Source: Streptomyces sp. CB02414 (GTDB lineage Bacteria; Actinomycetota; Actinomycetes; Streptomycetales; Streptomycetaceae). Taken from it: a stretch of 64,000 nucleotides of DNA. The notes under the pieces were generated by a model. That model did no database searches, was not told where the DNA came from, and saw only the letters and a list, made by a program, of their open reading frames with translations. Each line of letters begins with the position of its first letter. Position 1 is the stretch's first letter. Of the stretch, positions 16,133-24,767 are shown piece by piece. Position numbers and translations under genes: made by a program. The DNA lies in the NCBI RefSeq assembly GCF_001905385.1, contig NZ_LIPF01000003.1, positions 558,001 to 622,000 on the forward strand. The letters are read 5' to 3'.

Positions 16133-19100
16133 ATGACGCGAGCCGAGCAGCCAACGGCCCCTCACCCCGCCCCGGACGACGCCCTCGTCGCGGACTCCCG
16201 CGAGCGTGCCGTCCGCGCCCTGCTGCGCCGACCGCAGCTGAGGCGGTTGTGGAGCGCACAGCTGGTGGGGGGTGTCGGCGACATCCTCGCCCTCCTGGTG
16301 CTGGTCCTCCTCGCCGTGCAGGCCGCGATCGGCGCGGGCTCCTTCGGCGGTGGGTACCGGGGCGTGGCGTTCGCAGTGGCGACCGTTTTCGGCGTACGCA
16401 TCCTCGCGACGCTCCTCTTCGGCGCTGTACTGCTCGGCCCGCTCACCTCACTCACCTCTCCCGAGGGTCCGCTCGACCGCCGCTGGACCATGGTCGGCGC
16501 CGACGGGCTGCGGGCCGCGCTGCTGATCGTGGCGCCGCTGTGGATCGACTGGACGCCGGACGACGCGCTGGCCTACCTCCTGGTGACCGCCTTCGTCACC
16601 GGGGTCGCCGAGCGCTTCTGGACGGTGTGCCGGGAGAGCGCGGCGCCGGCGCTGCTGCCCGCGCCGCCCCCGGAGGGCGCGACGGTACGCCCGCTGCCGG
16701 ACCACATGGACGCGCTGCGCCGCCTGTCGCTCCGCACGGGCTTCGTCGCGGTCCCGCTCGCCGGTGCCGCCCTGGTCGTCGCGGGCCTGCTGAACAACCT
16801 GCTGGGCGCCGGTGTCGACTGGTTCGCCGAGCACCAGGCGGCCCTCGCCTCGTACGTGGCGGCCGGGCTGTTCGCCGCGTCCCTGTCCGTGGTGACCTTC
16901 CTGGAGCTGCCCTCGGTGCGCACCCCGCGCGCGCGGTCGCCGCTGGAGGGCGCGCGCCGTCCGAAGAGCGGCACGGGCGTCGACAAGGGCCGCACGGGTG
17001 CCCTGCCCCTGCTGGTCTTCGCCTGCGCCGCGGTCGCCGCGGTGGTGGCCGCCGCGGTCGCCGTGGCGGTGCTGCACGCCAAGGACCTCGGTGGCGGCCC
17101 GGTGCTGTACGGGCTGATGGTCGGCGCGCTGACCGGCGGCGTCGTCGTCGGCATCCGCACGGCGCCGGCCCTGCTGCCGTCCCTGTCGCGCCGGCGGCTG
17201 CTGGCGCTGGCCATCGCCTTCGCCGGCGTCGCCCTGCTGGCCGCCGGGCTGGTCCCGGACGACACCACCGTCCTGCTGCTCCTGGCGCTGACCGGCGTCG
17301 CCGCGGGCGTGGCCGCGAACACCGGGCACACCCTGCTCGACCAGGAGACCGAGGACCACCGGCGGGCGCGGACCACCGAGCACCTGCACGCGGTGGTCCG
17401 GGTGTACGTGGCGCTCGGTGCGGTCGTCGCCCCCGTGGTGGCCGCGTCGATCGGGCCGCACCGGCTGGAGAACGGCAAGTTCGTCTTCGCGCACGGCGGC
17501 GCCGCGTTCGTGCTGATGCTGGCGGGCGCGCTGCTGCTGCCGGTGGCCGCGCTGGTGCTGGCCAAGGTCGACGACCGCTCCGGGGTGCCGCTGCGGCACG
17601 ACCTGCGCGACGCGCTGCTCGGCGGCGACGACCCGGTGCCCACGCCCGCCGCGAACGGATTCTTCATCGCCCTGGAGGGCGGCGACGGCGCCGGCAAGTC
17701 CACCCAGGCCGAGGCCCTCGCCGAGTGGATCAGGGGCAAGGGCCACGAGGTCGTGCTGACGCGCGAGCCCGGGGCGACCCCCGTCGGCAAGCGCCTGCGC
17801 TCCATCCTGCTCGACGTGTCGAGCGCCGGTCTGTCGCACCGCGCGGAGGCGCTGCTGTACGCCGCCGACCGCGCGGAGCACGTCGACACCGTGGTCCGCC
17901 CCGCCCTGGAGCGCGGCGCCGTGGTCATCTCCGACCGGTACATCGACTCCTCGGTGGCCTACCAGGGCGCCGGGCGCGACCTGTCGCCGACCGAGATCGC
18001 CCGCATCAACCGCTGGGCGACCAATGGGCTCGTACCGCACCTGACCGTCCTGCTGGACGTCTCGCCGGAGGCCGCGCGCGAGCGGTTCACCGAGGCGCCG
18101 GACCGGCTGGAGTCGGAGCCCGCCGAGTTCCACACGCGTGTGCGCTCCGGCTTCCTCGCCCTGGCCGCCGCCGACCCCGGCCGCTACCTCGTCGTGGACG
18201 CCGGCCAGGAGCCCGAGGCCGTCACCACCGTCGTACGCCACCGGCTCGACCAGGTGCTGCCGCTGTCCGAGGCCGAGATCAAGGCCCAGGAGGAGGCACG
18301 GCGCAAGGCCGAGGAGGAGGCGCGCCGCAAGGCCGAGGAAGAGGCCGCGCGCAAGGCCGAGGAGGAGCGGCTGGAGCGCGAGCGCCTCGAACAGCTGGAG
18401 CGGCTGCGCGCCGAGGAGGAGGAGCGCAAGCGGCGCGAGCTGGAGGAGGCGCAGCGGCGCGAGGCCGAGCGGCAGGCGGAGGAGGCCCGGCAGCGGGCCG
18501 AGGAAGCGCGCCGCAAGGCTGAGGAGGAGCGGGCCCGGCTCCTCGCCGAGGAGAAGGCGCGGGCCGAGGAGGAGGCGCGTCGCCGGGCCGAGGAGGAGCG
18601 GCGGCGCAAGCAGGCCGAGGAGGAGGAGCGGCTGCGGGCCGAGGCCGAGGCCCGGCGCCTGGAGAAGCAGCGCAAGGCCGAGGAGGCCCTGATGCGGGCC
18701 GAGAAGGCACGCCGGGCCGCGGAGCAGGCGGCGGCAGCGGCCGCGACCGGCCCGAAGCCGACGGCTCCCCCCGCGGCCGACGCGCCCCGCCCGGCACCGC
18801 CCGCACCGCACCACTCGGACGCGGCGACCGTGCCGACCCCGATCGTGACCCCGACGAACGCGTCCGGTGGTCCGGTGGAGGACACGGCGGTACTGCGGCC
18901 GGTGCGGGACCCGGAGGACTCGTACGGCGACGCCGGTGAGGACGGCCCCCGTGACGGCGGGGAGTCCGAGTCCGAGGTGACGACCGAGCTGCCCAAGCCG
19001 CCCGCTCCGGCGGGCGCGGCGGACGAGACGGCGGTCCTGCCGGCGGTGGAGCCGCGCGCCGAGGACGAGACGGCGGTACTGCCGCCCGTCACGCCGTCGG

Positions 19101-19453
19101 CCGCCGAGGAGACGGCCGTGCTGCCGCCCGTCCGCGCGGAGGACCCCGCCGACCGGGTGCCGTCGGACTACTTCCGCAAGGAGGACCCGGCCGCCGGTTC
19201 CGACCGTTCCCCGGAAGCCCCGGACCGCACCCGCGAACTGCCCCGCGTCGATCCCGACCAGGCACCGCCCCGCAGGCGGCGCTCCGACTGGGCCGAGGAG
19301 ACCCCGCTGGACGACCTGCCGACGCTGGCGGACGAGCTGCTCGGCCCGCACGACGGGGACGCCCCCGAGCCGGACGGCCGCGGCGACGAAGGTCGCGACG
19401 GTCAGGGCGGCGACGGAGGCCGCCGCGGCAAGGGCGGCCGGGGACGGCGCTGA
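16133..19453 (+). CDS. tmk: Thymidylate kinase fused to an MFS-like membrane domain
   Basis: An 1106-residue protein in three parts. Residues ~30-490 are membrane helices resembling an MFS transporter. Residues ~508-710 are a complete dTMP kinase: P-loop EGGDGAGKSTQ near residue 517, TREPGATPVG, DRYIDSSVAYQGAGRDL. Then come ~150 residues of Ala/Glu/Arg-rich coiled coil and a disordered acidic, Pro-rich tail with repeated ETAVLPPV-like segments. It phosphorylates dTMP to dTDP for DNA synthesis. A normal kinase has ~210 residues; the fusion is typical of Streptomyces. What the membrane part transports, if anything, is unknown. Confidence 0.9.
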   Translation: MTRAEQPTAPHPAPDDALVADSRERAVRALLRRPQLRRLWSAQLVGGVGDILALLVLVLLAVQAAIGAGSFGGGYRGVAFAVATVFGVRILATLLFGAVLLGPLTSLTSPEGPLDRRWTMVGADGLRAALLIVAPLWIDWTPDDALAYLLVTAFVTGVAERFWTVCRESAAPALLPAPPPEGATVRPLPDHMDALRRLSLRTGFVAVPLAGAALVVAGLLNNLLGAGVDWFAEHQAALASYVAAGLFAASLSVVTFLELPSVRTPRARSPLEGARRPKSGTGVDKGRTGALPLLVFACAAVAAVVAAAVAVAVLHAKDLGGGPVLYGLMVGALTGGVVVGIRTAPALLPSLSRRRLLALAIAFAGVALLAAGLVPDDTTVLLLLALTGVAAGVAANTGHTLLDQETEDHRRARTTEHLHAVVRVYVALGAVVAPVVAASIGPHRLENGKFVFAHGGAAFVLMLAGALLLPVAALVLAKVDDRSGVPLRHDLRDALLGGDDPVPTPAANGFFIALEGGDGAGKSTQAEALAEWIRGKGHEVVLTREPGATPVGKRLRSILLDVSSAGLSHRAEALLYAADRAEHVDTVVRPALERGAVVISDRYIDSSVAYQGAGRDLSPTEIARINRWATNGLVPHLTVLLDVSPEAARERFTEAPDRLESEPAEFHTRVRSGFLALAAADPGRYLVVDAGQEPEAVTTVVRHRLDQVLPLSEAEIKAQEEARRKAEEEARRKAEEEAARKAEEERLERERLEQLERLRAEEEERKRRELEEAQRREAERQAEEARQRAEEARRKAEEERARLLAEEKARAEEEARRRAEEERRRKQAEEEERLRAEAEARRLEKQRKAEEALMRAEKARRAAEQAAAAAATGPKPTAPPAADAPRPAPPAPHHSDAATVPTPIVTPTNASGGPVEDTAVLRPVRDPEDSYGDAGEDGPRDGGESESEVTTELPKPPAPAGAADETAVLPAVEPRAEDETAVLPPVTPSAAEETAVLPPVRAEDPADRVPSDYFRKEDPAAGSDRSPEAPDRTRELPRVDPDQAPPRRRRSDWAEETPLDDLPTLADELLGPHDGDAPEPDGRGDEGRDGQGGDGGRRGKGGRGRR

Positions 19454-19488
19454 GCCCCCGGCGCCCCGCGCCCCGGGCCCGGCGCCCG

Positions 19489-19511
19489 TTGTCAGTGCCG
19501 CCCCGCACAAT
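19489..19511 (+). promoter_or_regulatory. PafBC-type (RecA-NDp) DNA-damage promoter
   Basis: TTGTCAGTG, 8 bp, then CACAAT. The mycobacterial RecA-NDp/PafBC motif is TTGTCRGTG-N8-TANNNT; this site matches all nine upstream bases and the spacing, with C for T in the first -10 base. It lies 73 bp before the DNA polymerase III delta prime gene, the only gene it could serve. Confidence 0.6.
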
Positions 19512-19583
19512 GGAGGGCGCGACGCGGAGTGCGGGGCGCGGCGCGGTACGACGGCGGAGTGTGACGGAAGGACGGCGTGACCC

Positions 19584-20789
19584 ATGAGCGTGTGGGACGA
19601 CCTCGTCGGGCAGGAGAAGGTGAGCGAGCAGCTCGCCGCCGCCGCCCGGGACGCCGACGCCTTCGTCACCGCCGCCGCGGCCGACGGTCCGCTGCCCGAG
19701 GCGTCGAGCATGACCCACGCCTGGCTGTTCACCGGGCCGCCCGGCTCCGGGGTGACGCAGACGGCACGCTCCTTCGCCGCCGCACTCCAGTGCGTGAGCC
19801 CCGACCGGGCGCTCGGCGGAGTCCCCGGCTGCGGCTTCTGCGACGGCTGCCACACCGCCCTCATCGGCACCCACGCGGACGTCAGCACGGTCACCGCCGT
19901 AGGCGCGGAGATCCGCGTCGCCGACATGCGGGACACCGTCCGCAAGTCCTTCACCTCACCGGCGAACGGCCGCTGGCAGATCATCCTCGTCGAGGACGCC
20001 GAGCGGCTGAACGAGAAGTCCGCCAACGCCGTCCTCAAGGCCGTCGAGGAGCCCGCCCCGCGGACGGTGTGGCTGCTGTGCGCCCCGTCCATCGAGGACG
20101 TCCTGCCCACCATCCGCTCCCGCTGCCGCCACCTGAATCTGCGCACCCCCTCGGTGGAGGCCGTGGCCGACATGCTCGTACGCCGCGAGGGCATCGAGCG
20201 GGACGTCGCCGCCGCGGCGGCCCGCGCCACTCAGGGGCACGTCGACCGCGCCCGGCGCCTGGCCACCGACCCCACCGCCCGCGATCGCCGGGCCGCCGTC
20301 CTGAAGCTGCCGCTGCGGGTCGAGGACGTCGGCGGCGCGCTCAAGGCGGCCCAGGAGCTGGTGGACGCCGCGGCCGCGGACGCCAAGCAGCTCGCGGAGG
20401 AGATGGACACCAAGGAGACCGAGGAACTGAAGGCGGCCCTCGGTGCGGCCCAGGGCGGCCGGCTGCCGCGCGGCACGGCGGGCGTGGTCAAGGAGCTCGA
20501 GGACAACCAGAAGCGCCGCCGCACCCGCACCCAGCGCGACAGCCTCGACCTCGCCCTGACCGACCTCACCGCCTTCTACCGCGACGTGCTCGCCCTCCAG
20601 CTCGGCTCCCGCGTGGCGATCGCCAACGCCGACGCCGAGGACGCCCTTGAGCGCATCGCCCGCGGCAGCTCCCCGGAGGCCACCCTCCGCCGCATCGAGG
20701 CCATCGCCGCCTGCGGGGAGGCCCTCGACCGCAATGTGCCGCCGCTGCTGGCGGTGGAGGCGATGACGATGGCCCTGAGAGCGGGCTGA
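19584..20789 (+). CDS. holB: DNA polymerase III delta prime subunit
   Basis: A 401-residue clamp-loader AAA+ protein. The degenerate P-loop reads FTGPPGSGVTQTA (Val instead of the catalytic Lys, as expected for delta prime). The zinc module is CGFCDGCH with an upstream Cys, and LVEDAERLNEKSANAVLKAVEEPAP gives Walker B and sensor 1. It loads the sliding clamp with the delta and tau/gamma subunits. The C-terminal half is the helical collar. It has an upstream damage-type promoter and a GGAAGGACG ribosome region. Confidence 0.9.
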   Translation: MSVWDDLVGQEKVSEQLAAAARDADAFVTAAAADGPLPEASSMTHAWLFTGPPGSGVTQTARSFAAALQCVSPDRALGGVPGCGFCDGCHTALIGTHADVSTVTAVGAEIRVADMRDTVRKSFTSPANGRWQIILVEDAERLNEKSANAVLKAVEEPAPRTVWLLCAPSIEDVLPTIRSRCRHLNLRTPSVEAVADMLVRREGIERDVAAAAARATQGHVDRARRLATDPTARDRRAAVLKLPLRVEDVGGALKAAQELVDAAAADAKQLAEEMDTKETEELKAALGAAQGGRLPRGTAGVVKELEDNQKRRRTRTQRDSLDLALTDLTAFYRDVLALQLGSRVAIANADAEDALERIARGSSPEATLRRIEAIAACGEALDRNVPPLLAVEAMTMALRAG

Positions 20790-20886
20790 CCGAGCCGCCC
20801 GGCAGAGACCGGCGTCGGCCCGGTTGACCGCGTAACTCGTACGAGGCACGTCGAGCACGCTGAGCGTCGAGGCGATCGCGGAGAGT

Positions 20887-20892
20887 TACGCT
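20887..20892 (+). promoter_or_regulatory. -10 hexamer of a leaderless promoter (hydrolase)
   Basis: TACGCT, 6 nt, ATG 20899, with no Shine-Dalgarno sequence. Confidence 0.4.
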
Positions 20893-20898
20893 CGCTGA

Positions 20899-22518
20899 AT
20901 GCACACAAGGCGCACCCACCGCAGGACCCGCATCGGCAGGACCCGTACCGCAGCCACGCTGCTCGCCACCGCGCTGCTCGCCACCGCCTGCTCCGCCGGG
21001 GGCGCGTCGACGTCCGCCGGCCCGGCGGCGGCCGAGGCGGCCGGGTCGACGGAGGCGGCCAAGACCTCGCTGACCGCGCTGCCGAAGGCCACCCCCTCCG
21101 AGCTGGCGCCGTACTACGAGCAGAAACTGAACTGGCGCGACTGCGGCGTCCCCGGCTTCCAGTGCGCCACGATGAAGGCCCCGCTCGACTACGCGAAGCC
21201 GACCGAGGGCGACGTCCGGCTCGCCGTGGCCCGCAAGAAGGCCACCGGCCCGGGCGAGCGCCTCGGCTCGCTGCTGGTGAACCCGGGCGGCCCGGGCGGC
21301 TCGGCGATCGGCTATCTCCAGCAGTACGCGGGCATCGGCTACCCGGAGGAGGTCCGCGCCCAGTACGACATGGTGGCGGTGGACCCCCGGGGCGTGGCCC
21401 GCAGTGAGCCCATCGAGTGCCTCGACGGCCGCGAGATGGACGCGTACACGCAGACGGACGTCACCCCGGACGACGAGGGCGAGACGGACGAGCTGGTCGA
21501 CGCGTACAAGGAGTTCGCCGAGGGCTGCGGGGCGGACGCGCCGAAGCTGCTGCGGCACGTGTCGACCGTCGAGGCGGCCCGCGACATGGACATCCTGCGG
21601 GCGGTGCTCGGCGACGAGAAGCTGACCTACGTCGGCGCCTCGTACGGCACGTTCCTCGGGGCGACGTACGCCGGACTGTTCCCGGACCGGGCGGGCCGCC
21701 TGGTCCTGGACGGCGCGATGGACCCCTCCCTGCCCGCGCGCCGCCTGAACCTGGAGCAGACGGCCGGCTTCGAGACGGCGTTCCAGTCTTTCGCGAAGGA
21801 CTGCGTGACACAGCCCGACTGCCCCCTCGGCGACAAGAACACCACCCCCGACCAGGTCGGCAAGAACCTGAAGGCCTTCTTCGACGACCTCGACGCCAAG
21901 CCGATCCCCACGGGCGACGCCGACGGCCGCAAGCTCACCGAATCCCTCGCCACCACCGGCGTGATCGCCGCGATGTACGACGAGGGCGCCTGGCAGCAGC
22001 TGCGCGAGTCCCTGACCTCGGCGATGAGGGAGAACGACGGCGCCGGCCTGCTGGTCCTGTCCGACAGCTACTACGAGCGCGACGCCGACGGCAGCTACAG
22101 CAACCTGATGTTCGCCAACGCCAGCGTGAACTGCCTCGACCTCCCCGCCGCCTTCACCTCCCCGGACCAGGTGCGCGACGCGCTCCCCGACTTCGAGAAG
22201 GCGTCCCCGGTCTTCGGTGAGGGCCTCGCCTGGTCCTCCCTGAACTGCGCGTACTGGCCGGTCGAGCCCACGGGCGGGCCGCACCGCATCGAGGCCGCCA
22301 GCGCCACCCCGATCGTCGTGGTCGGCACCACCCGCGACCCGGCCACCCCCTACCGCTGGGCCGAGGCCCTGGCCGGCCAGCTCGCCTCCGGCCGCCTCCT
22401 CACCTACGAGGGCGACGGCCACACCGCCTACGGCCGCGGCAGCGCCTGCATCGACTCCGCGATCAACACGTACCTCCTGCGCGGCACCGCGCCGGAAGAC
22501 GGCAAGCGCTGCTCGTAG
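20899..22518 (+). CDS. Secreted alpha/beta hydrolase, tripeptidyl aminopeptidase family
   Basis: A 539-residue lipoprotein-like hydrolase. An Arg-rich twin-arginine-like N-terminus is followed by a hydrophobic stretch and a lipobox at LLATACS. The core has NPGGPGGS (oxyanion loop) and the nucleophile elbow VGASYGTFLGATY; a C-terminal TAP-like domain carries TTRDPATPYRWA (acid) and GDGHTAYG (His). It resembles the Streptomyces mycelium proteases SlpD/SlpE, which remove tripeptides from protein N-termini outside the cell. The exact substrate is not deducible. A terminator and tRNA-Thr follow. Confidence 0.85.
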   Translation: MHTRRTHRRTRIGRTRTAATLLATALLATACSAGGASTSAGPAAAEAAGSTEAAKTSLTALPKATPSELAPYYEQKLNWRDCGVPGFQCATMKAPLDYAKPTEGDVRLAVARKKATGPGERLGSLLVNPGGPGGSAIGYLQQYAGIGYPEEVRAQYDMVAVDPRGVARSEPIECLDGREMDAYTQTDVTPDDEGETDELVDAYKEFAEGCGADAPKLLRHVSTVEAARDMDILRAVLGDEKLTYVGASYGTFLGATYAGLFPDRAGRLVLDGAMDPSLPARRLNLEQTAGFETAFQSFAKDCVTQPDCPLGDKNTTPDQVGKNLKAFFDDLDAKPIPTGDADGRKLTESLATTGVIAAMYDEGAWQQLRESLTSAMRENDGAGLLVLSDSYYERDADGSYSNLMFANASVNCLDLPAAFTSPDQVRDALPDFEKASPVFGEGLAWSSLNCAYWPVEPTGGPHRIEAASATPIVVVGTTRDPATPYRWAEALAGQLASGRLLTYEGDGHTAYGRGSACIDSAINTYLLRGTAPEDGKRCS

Positions 22519-22539
22519 CCGCCCCGGACGCCCGTCCCA

Positions 22540-22570
22540 CCCGCCCCGGAACCCACGCCTCCGGGGCGGG
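22540..22570 (+). terminator. Terminator after the hydrolase gene
   Basis: CCGCCCCGGA (22541-22550) pairs with TCCGGGGCGG (22560-22569); one more outer C-G pair extends the stem. Confidence 0.65.
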
Positions 22571-22637
22571 TGCGAAGCACCCCCGGAAACTGTGTAGACT
22601 TACCGACGTTGCTGATCGCACCATGGGTGCCCAGCGC

Positions 22638-22714
22638 GCCGCCTTAGCTCAGATGGCCAGAGCAACGCACTCGTAATGCGTAGGTCTCGGGTTCGAATCC
22701 CGAAGGCGGCTCCA
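22638..22714 (+). tRNA. tRNA-Thr (anticodon CGT)
   Basis: The acceptor stem GCCGCCT pairs with AGGCGGC, the anticodon stem ACGCA with TGCGT, and the loop CTCGTAA presents CGT (22672-22674), which reads ACG. The T arm is TCGGGTTCGAATCCCGA and CCA is encoded (22712-22714). A terminator hairpin follows. In S. coelicolor a large variable island lies between the genes matching those flanking this tRNA, so its 3' end is a possible attB site. Confidence 0.95.
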
Positions 22715-22717
22715 TCG

Positions 22718-22752
22718 AACCCCAGGTCCGGCCCCGCCGACCTGGGGTTTCC
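22718..22752 (+). terminator. tRNA-Thr terminator
   Basis: AACCCCAGGT (22718-22727) pairs with ACCTGGGGTT (22740-22749), followed by a short T-rich tail. Confidence 0.75.
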
Positions 22753-22866
22753 TCGTTGCATCGCCGGGGAGTCGGCGTGGAACCGTGATCGGCGTGTGAT
22801 CGCTGACGCGTAGTGTCCCTTTGGCCAAGGGGGCGCGGTGCGTGTATCGGGGGGGGCGGGCAGGGC

Positions 22867-24003
22867 ATGGAGTGGCGGAGGGCCGCGATACCAGCGGTGG
22901 TCGGTGGGCTGCTGCTGACCGCGATGCTGTGGTGGGCGGGGTCGAGCGCACAGGCACTGCACCTGCGGGGGACGGCCGACGCGCTGGGGGGCCGGGTCGT
23001 CGCCGACCTGGAGCGGTGGCTCCTTCCCTGGTCGTACGACCCCCCGGCATCGGTTCGGTTCGGTACCGGGGTGATCGGCGAGATCGCCGATCCGGGCGGG
23101 GGCGACGCCGACCGCTACCTGGGCCTGTACCGGACGGCCCTGCAGATTCGGTTCACCGCGGTCTTCGTCTTCTTCGTACCCGGGGCGGTGTTGCTGGTCC
23201 GCAGGCTGCCCCCGGTACGCGGCCGAGTGCCGGCGGCGCTGCTCGCGCTGTGGGCGTGGGGCCTGGTGGCCGGGATGTTGGCGGTGACGGTGTCCGCACC
23301 GTGGCTGATCGCCGCGGAGGGACGCGGCAGTTACCGCTTTCTTCCGCAACTGGCCGCGGCCATCGCCGCGGGCCGGCAGATCCTGGTGCTGTGTGCGGTG
23401 GTGGCCGCGCTGGGGACGGTGCTCGTGGCGCGTTTCACGAGCGAGGCGTCCGAAGCACCGGCGCGGCAGCGCGTCTCGGTGCCCGCCGGTCGCCTGTCCG
23501 CCTCCGTAGGCACAGCCGTTGTCGCGCTGTCCCTGGTCGTTCTGTCGTACGAGTCCGTGGCCGCCACTGTCCAGACGGCCTTCGCGGGCAGCGGACTGTT
23601 CGCCGAACCCGGCGAACTGCTGCGCCAATGGCTGCTGCTCGGAGGCTGGGCCGGCCCGGGCAGCGGTACCTCCGTCGGTGACTGGCTCCTGCAGCGCACT
23701 CCCGACGTGCTGTTGCTCGCCGTGGTGTGGTGGGCGTTGCGGCTGCTGCCCGGACTGCTCACGCGTGCCACCCTTCCAGCGATGGCGGTCGGCGCGGTCT
23801 GTGCGACCGTCCTGGGTCTGCTGGCGAGCCAGCTGCTACGTGCGCTGATCGTGGACGGTGGGCTGCGCTGGGGACTGACATACCTGTCCGCCGGTTTGGG
23901 AAGCGGCGTCCCCGCCGCCCTGACCTTCGGCCTGGTGGCGGGGGCAGCGGCCACCCTGGCCCTGCGGATGTCGCCGGACCGGAGTGCTCACGGCGGCGAC
24001 TGA
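22867..24003 (+). CDS. Polytopic membrane protein of unknown function
   Basis: A 378-residue protein with about eight predicted membrane helices, including IPAVVGGLLLTAMLWWA near the start and FTAVFVFFVPGAVLLV. Upstream frame codons (from 22813) look non-coding, so ATG 22867 is chosen; GGGCAGGG just before it is a weak ribosome site. No family is recognised. It overlaps the 3' end of the convergent gene on the other strand by 16 bp. Both lie where related genomes carry island genes. Confidence 0.65.
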   Translation: MEWRRAAIPAVVGGLLLTAMLWWAGSSAQALHLRGTADALGGRVVADLERWLLPWSYDPPASVRFGTGVIGEIADPGGGDADRYLGLYRTALQIRFTAVFVFFVPGAVLLVRRLPPVRGRVPAALLALWAWGLVAGMLAVTVSAPWLIAAEGRGSYRFLPQLAAAIAAGRQILVLCAVVAALGTVLVARFTSEASEAPARQRVSVPAGRLSASVGTAVVALSLVVLSYESVAATVQTAFAGSGLFAEPGELLRQWLLLGGWAGPGSGTSVGDWLLQRTPDVLLLAVVWWALRLLPGLLTRATLPAMAVGAVCATVLGLLASQLLRALIVDGGLRWGLTYLSAGLGSGVPAALTFGLVAGAAATLALRMSPDRSAHGGD

Positions 24004-24566
24004 TCCGGCGGTCCGAGCACGCGCTCCACTGCCTCGAGCCGACGCCGCTGCCGCCGCAACGACAGGGGAAGGGCCAGGAAGGCCAGCACGCCGAGCAGCA
24101 TCAGTGCTGCGGGAAGGTATGAGCCGTCCGCGAAGTGGGCGGCCGCTATCACCAGCCACAAGCAGATCAGGGCCACGCGCACCCATCGGTACCGGCGATC
24201 GCCTTGCCACTCGAGCATCCGGCGCTGGCGCTCGACGATGTCCACGACCGCGGGCCGCACGGCCGGGTCGGTGGGCGGCCTGCCCCGGCGTATCGCTTGT
24301 CCGAGCCGGGTGTACTGACGGGCAGTCAGCCCGAACCGCCGTGCCGCGCGGCGCTGCCACCGCCATGCACCTACGAAGGACACCACCGCGGCGACCACCG
24401 CCAACGTGAGCACCGTGAGTCCGGACCGGATCCAGGGTTCCGAGTCGGCCGTCAGGGCACCGACGGCGACTCCCGTGAGCGTCACCGCCAGGCAGACCAC
24501 GCCGAGCAGCGCGATCACCCGCCGCCGATCCTTCTTCTCGAGCCCTTCCCACAACATGCCCGACAC
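23988..24566 (-). CDS. Membrane protein of unknown function
   Basis: A 192-residue protein with four predicted membrane helices in two pairs (residues ~18-38, ~48-66, ~128-145, ~150-167). An Arg-rich cytoplasmic loop (RRAARRFGLTARQYTRLGQAIRRG) lies between the pairs. The pattern is like small actinobacterial membrane proteins with unknown roles. The convergent neighbour overlaps its last five codons. Confidence 0.65.
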   Translation of the reverse strand: MSGMLWEGLEKKDRRRVIALLGVVCLAVTLTGVAVGALTADSEPWIRSGLTVLTLAVVAAVVSFVGAWRWQRRAARRFGLTARQYTRLGQAIRRGRPPTDPAVRPAVVDIVERQRRMLEWQGDRRYRWVRVALICLWLVIAAAHFADGSYLPAALMLLGVLAFLALPLSLRRQRRRLEAVERVLGPPDQSPP

Positions 24567-24767
24567 GCGGCCCCTCGCTCGAGGATTCTCCGGAGATCCC
24601 GTCTACCCTCCCGGCCCCTGAACATCCGTGTCCTCGCAGTGGGCTGCCGGGCGGGCAGACGCCGCCAGTGCGGCGAACCGTGGAGCCGCCGACGGGCGTA
24701 CGCCGTGAATCGTGGTCGTGAACGGTTAGCATCGCGCACACGCTGTCGGCCGGAACGAGGTGAGGGC
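24567..24767. other. Divergent intergenic region
   Basis: These 201 bp separate the leftward membrane-protein gene from the rightward glycosyltransferase gene. I see only the GAGGTGAGGG ribosome site of the latter near its right end and no clear promoter. Confidence 0.4.

Noticed and set aside
13062..16259. A 1065-codon open frame on the minus strand opposite topA
   Set aside because: It is the mirror of the topA coding frame; GC-rich third positions keep opposite frames open. No family features appear in its translation.
18290..18730. Tandem DNA repeat inside tmk
   Set aside because: The GAGGAGG and CGCAAGGCC recurrence encodes the AEEEARRKAEEE coiled coil; it is codon repetition, not a separate element.
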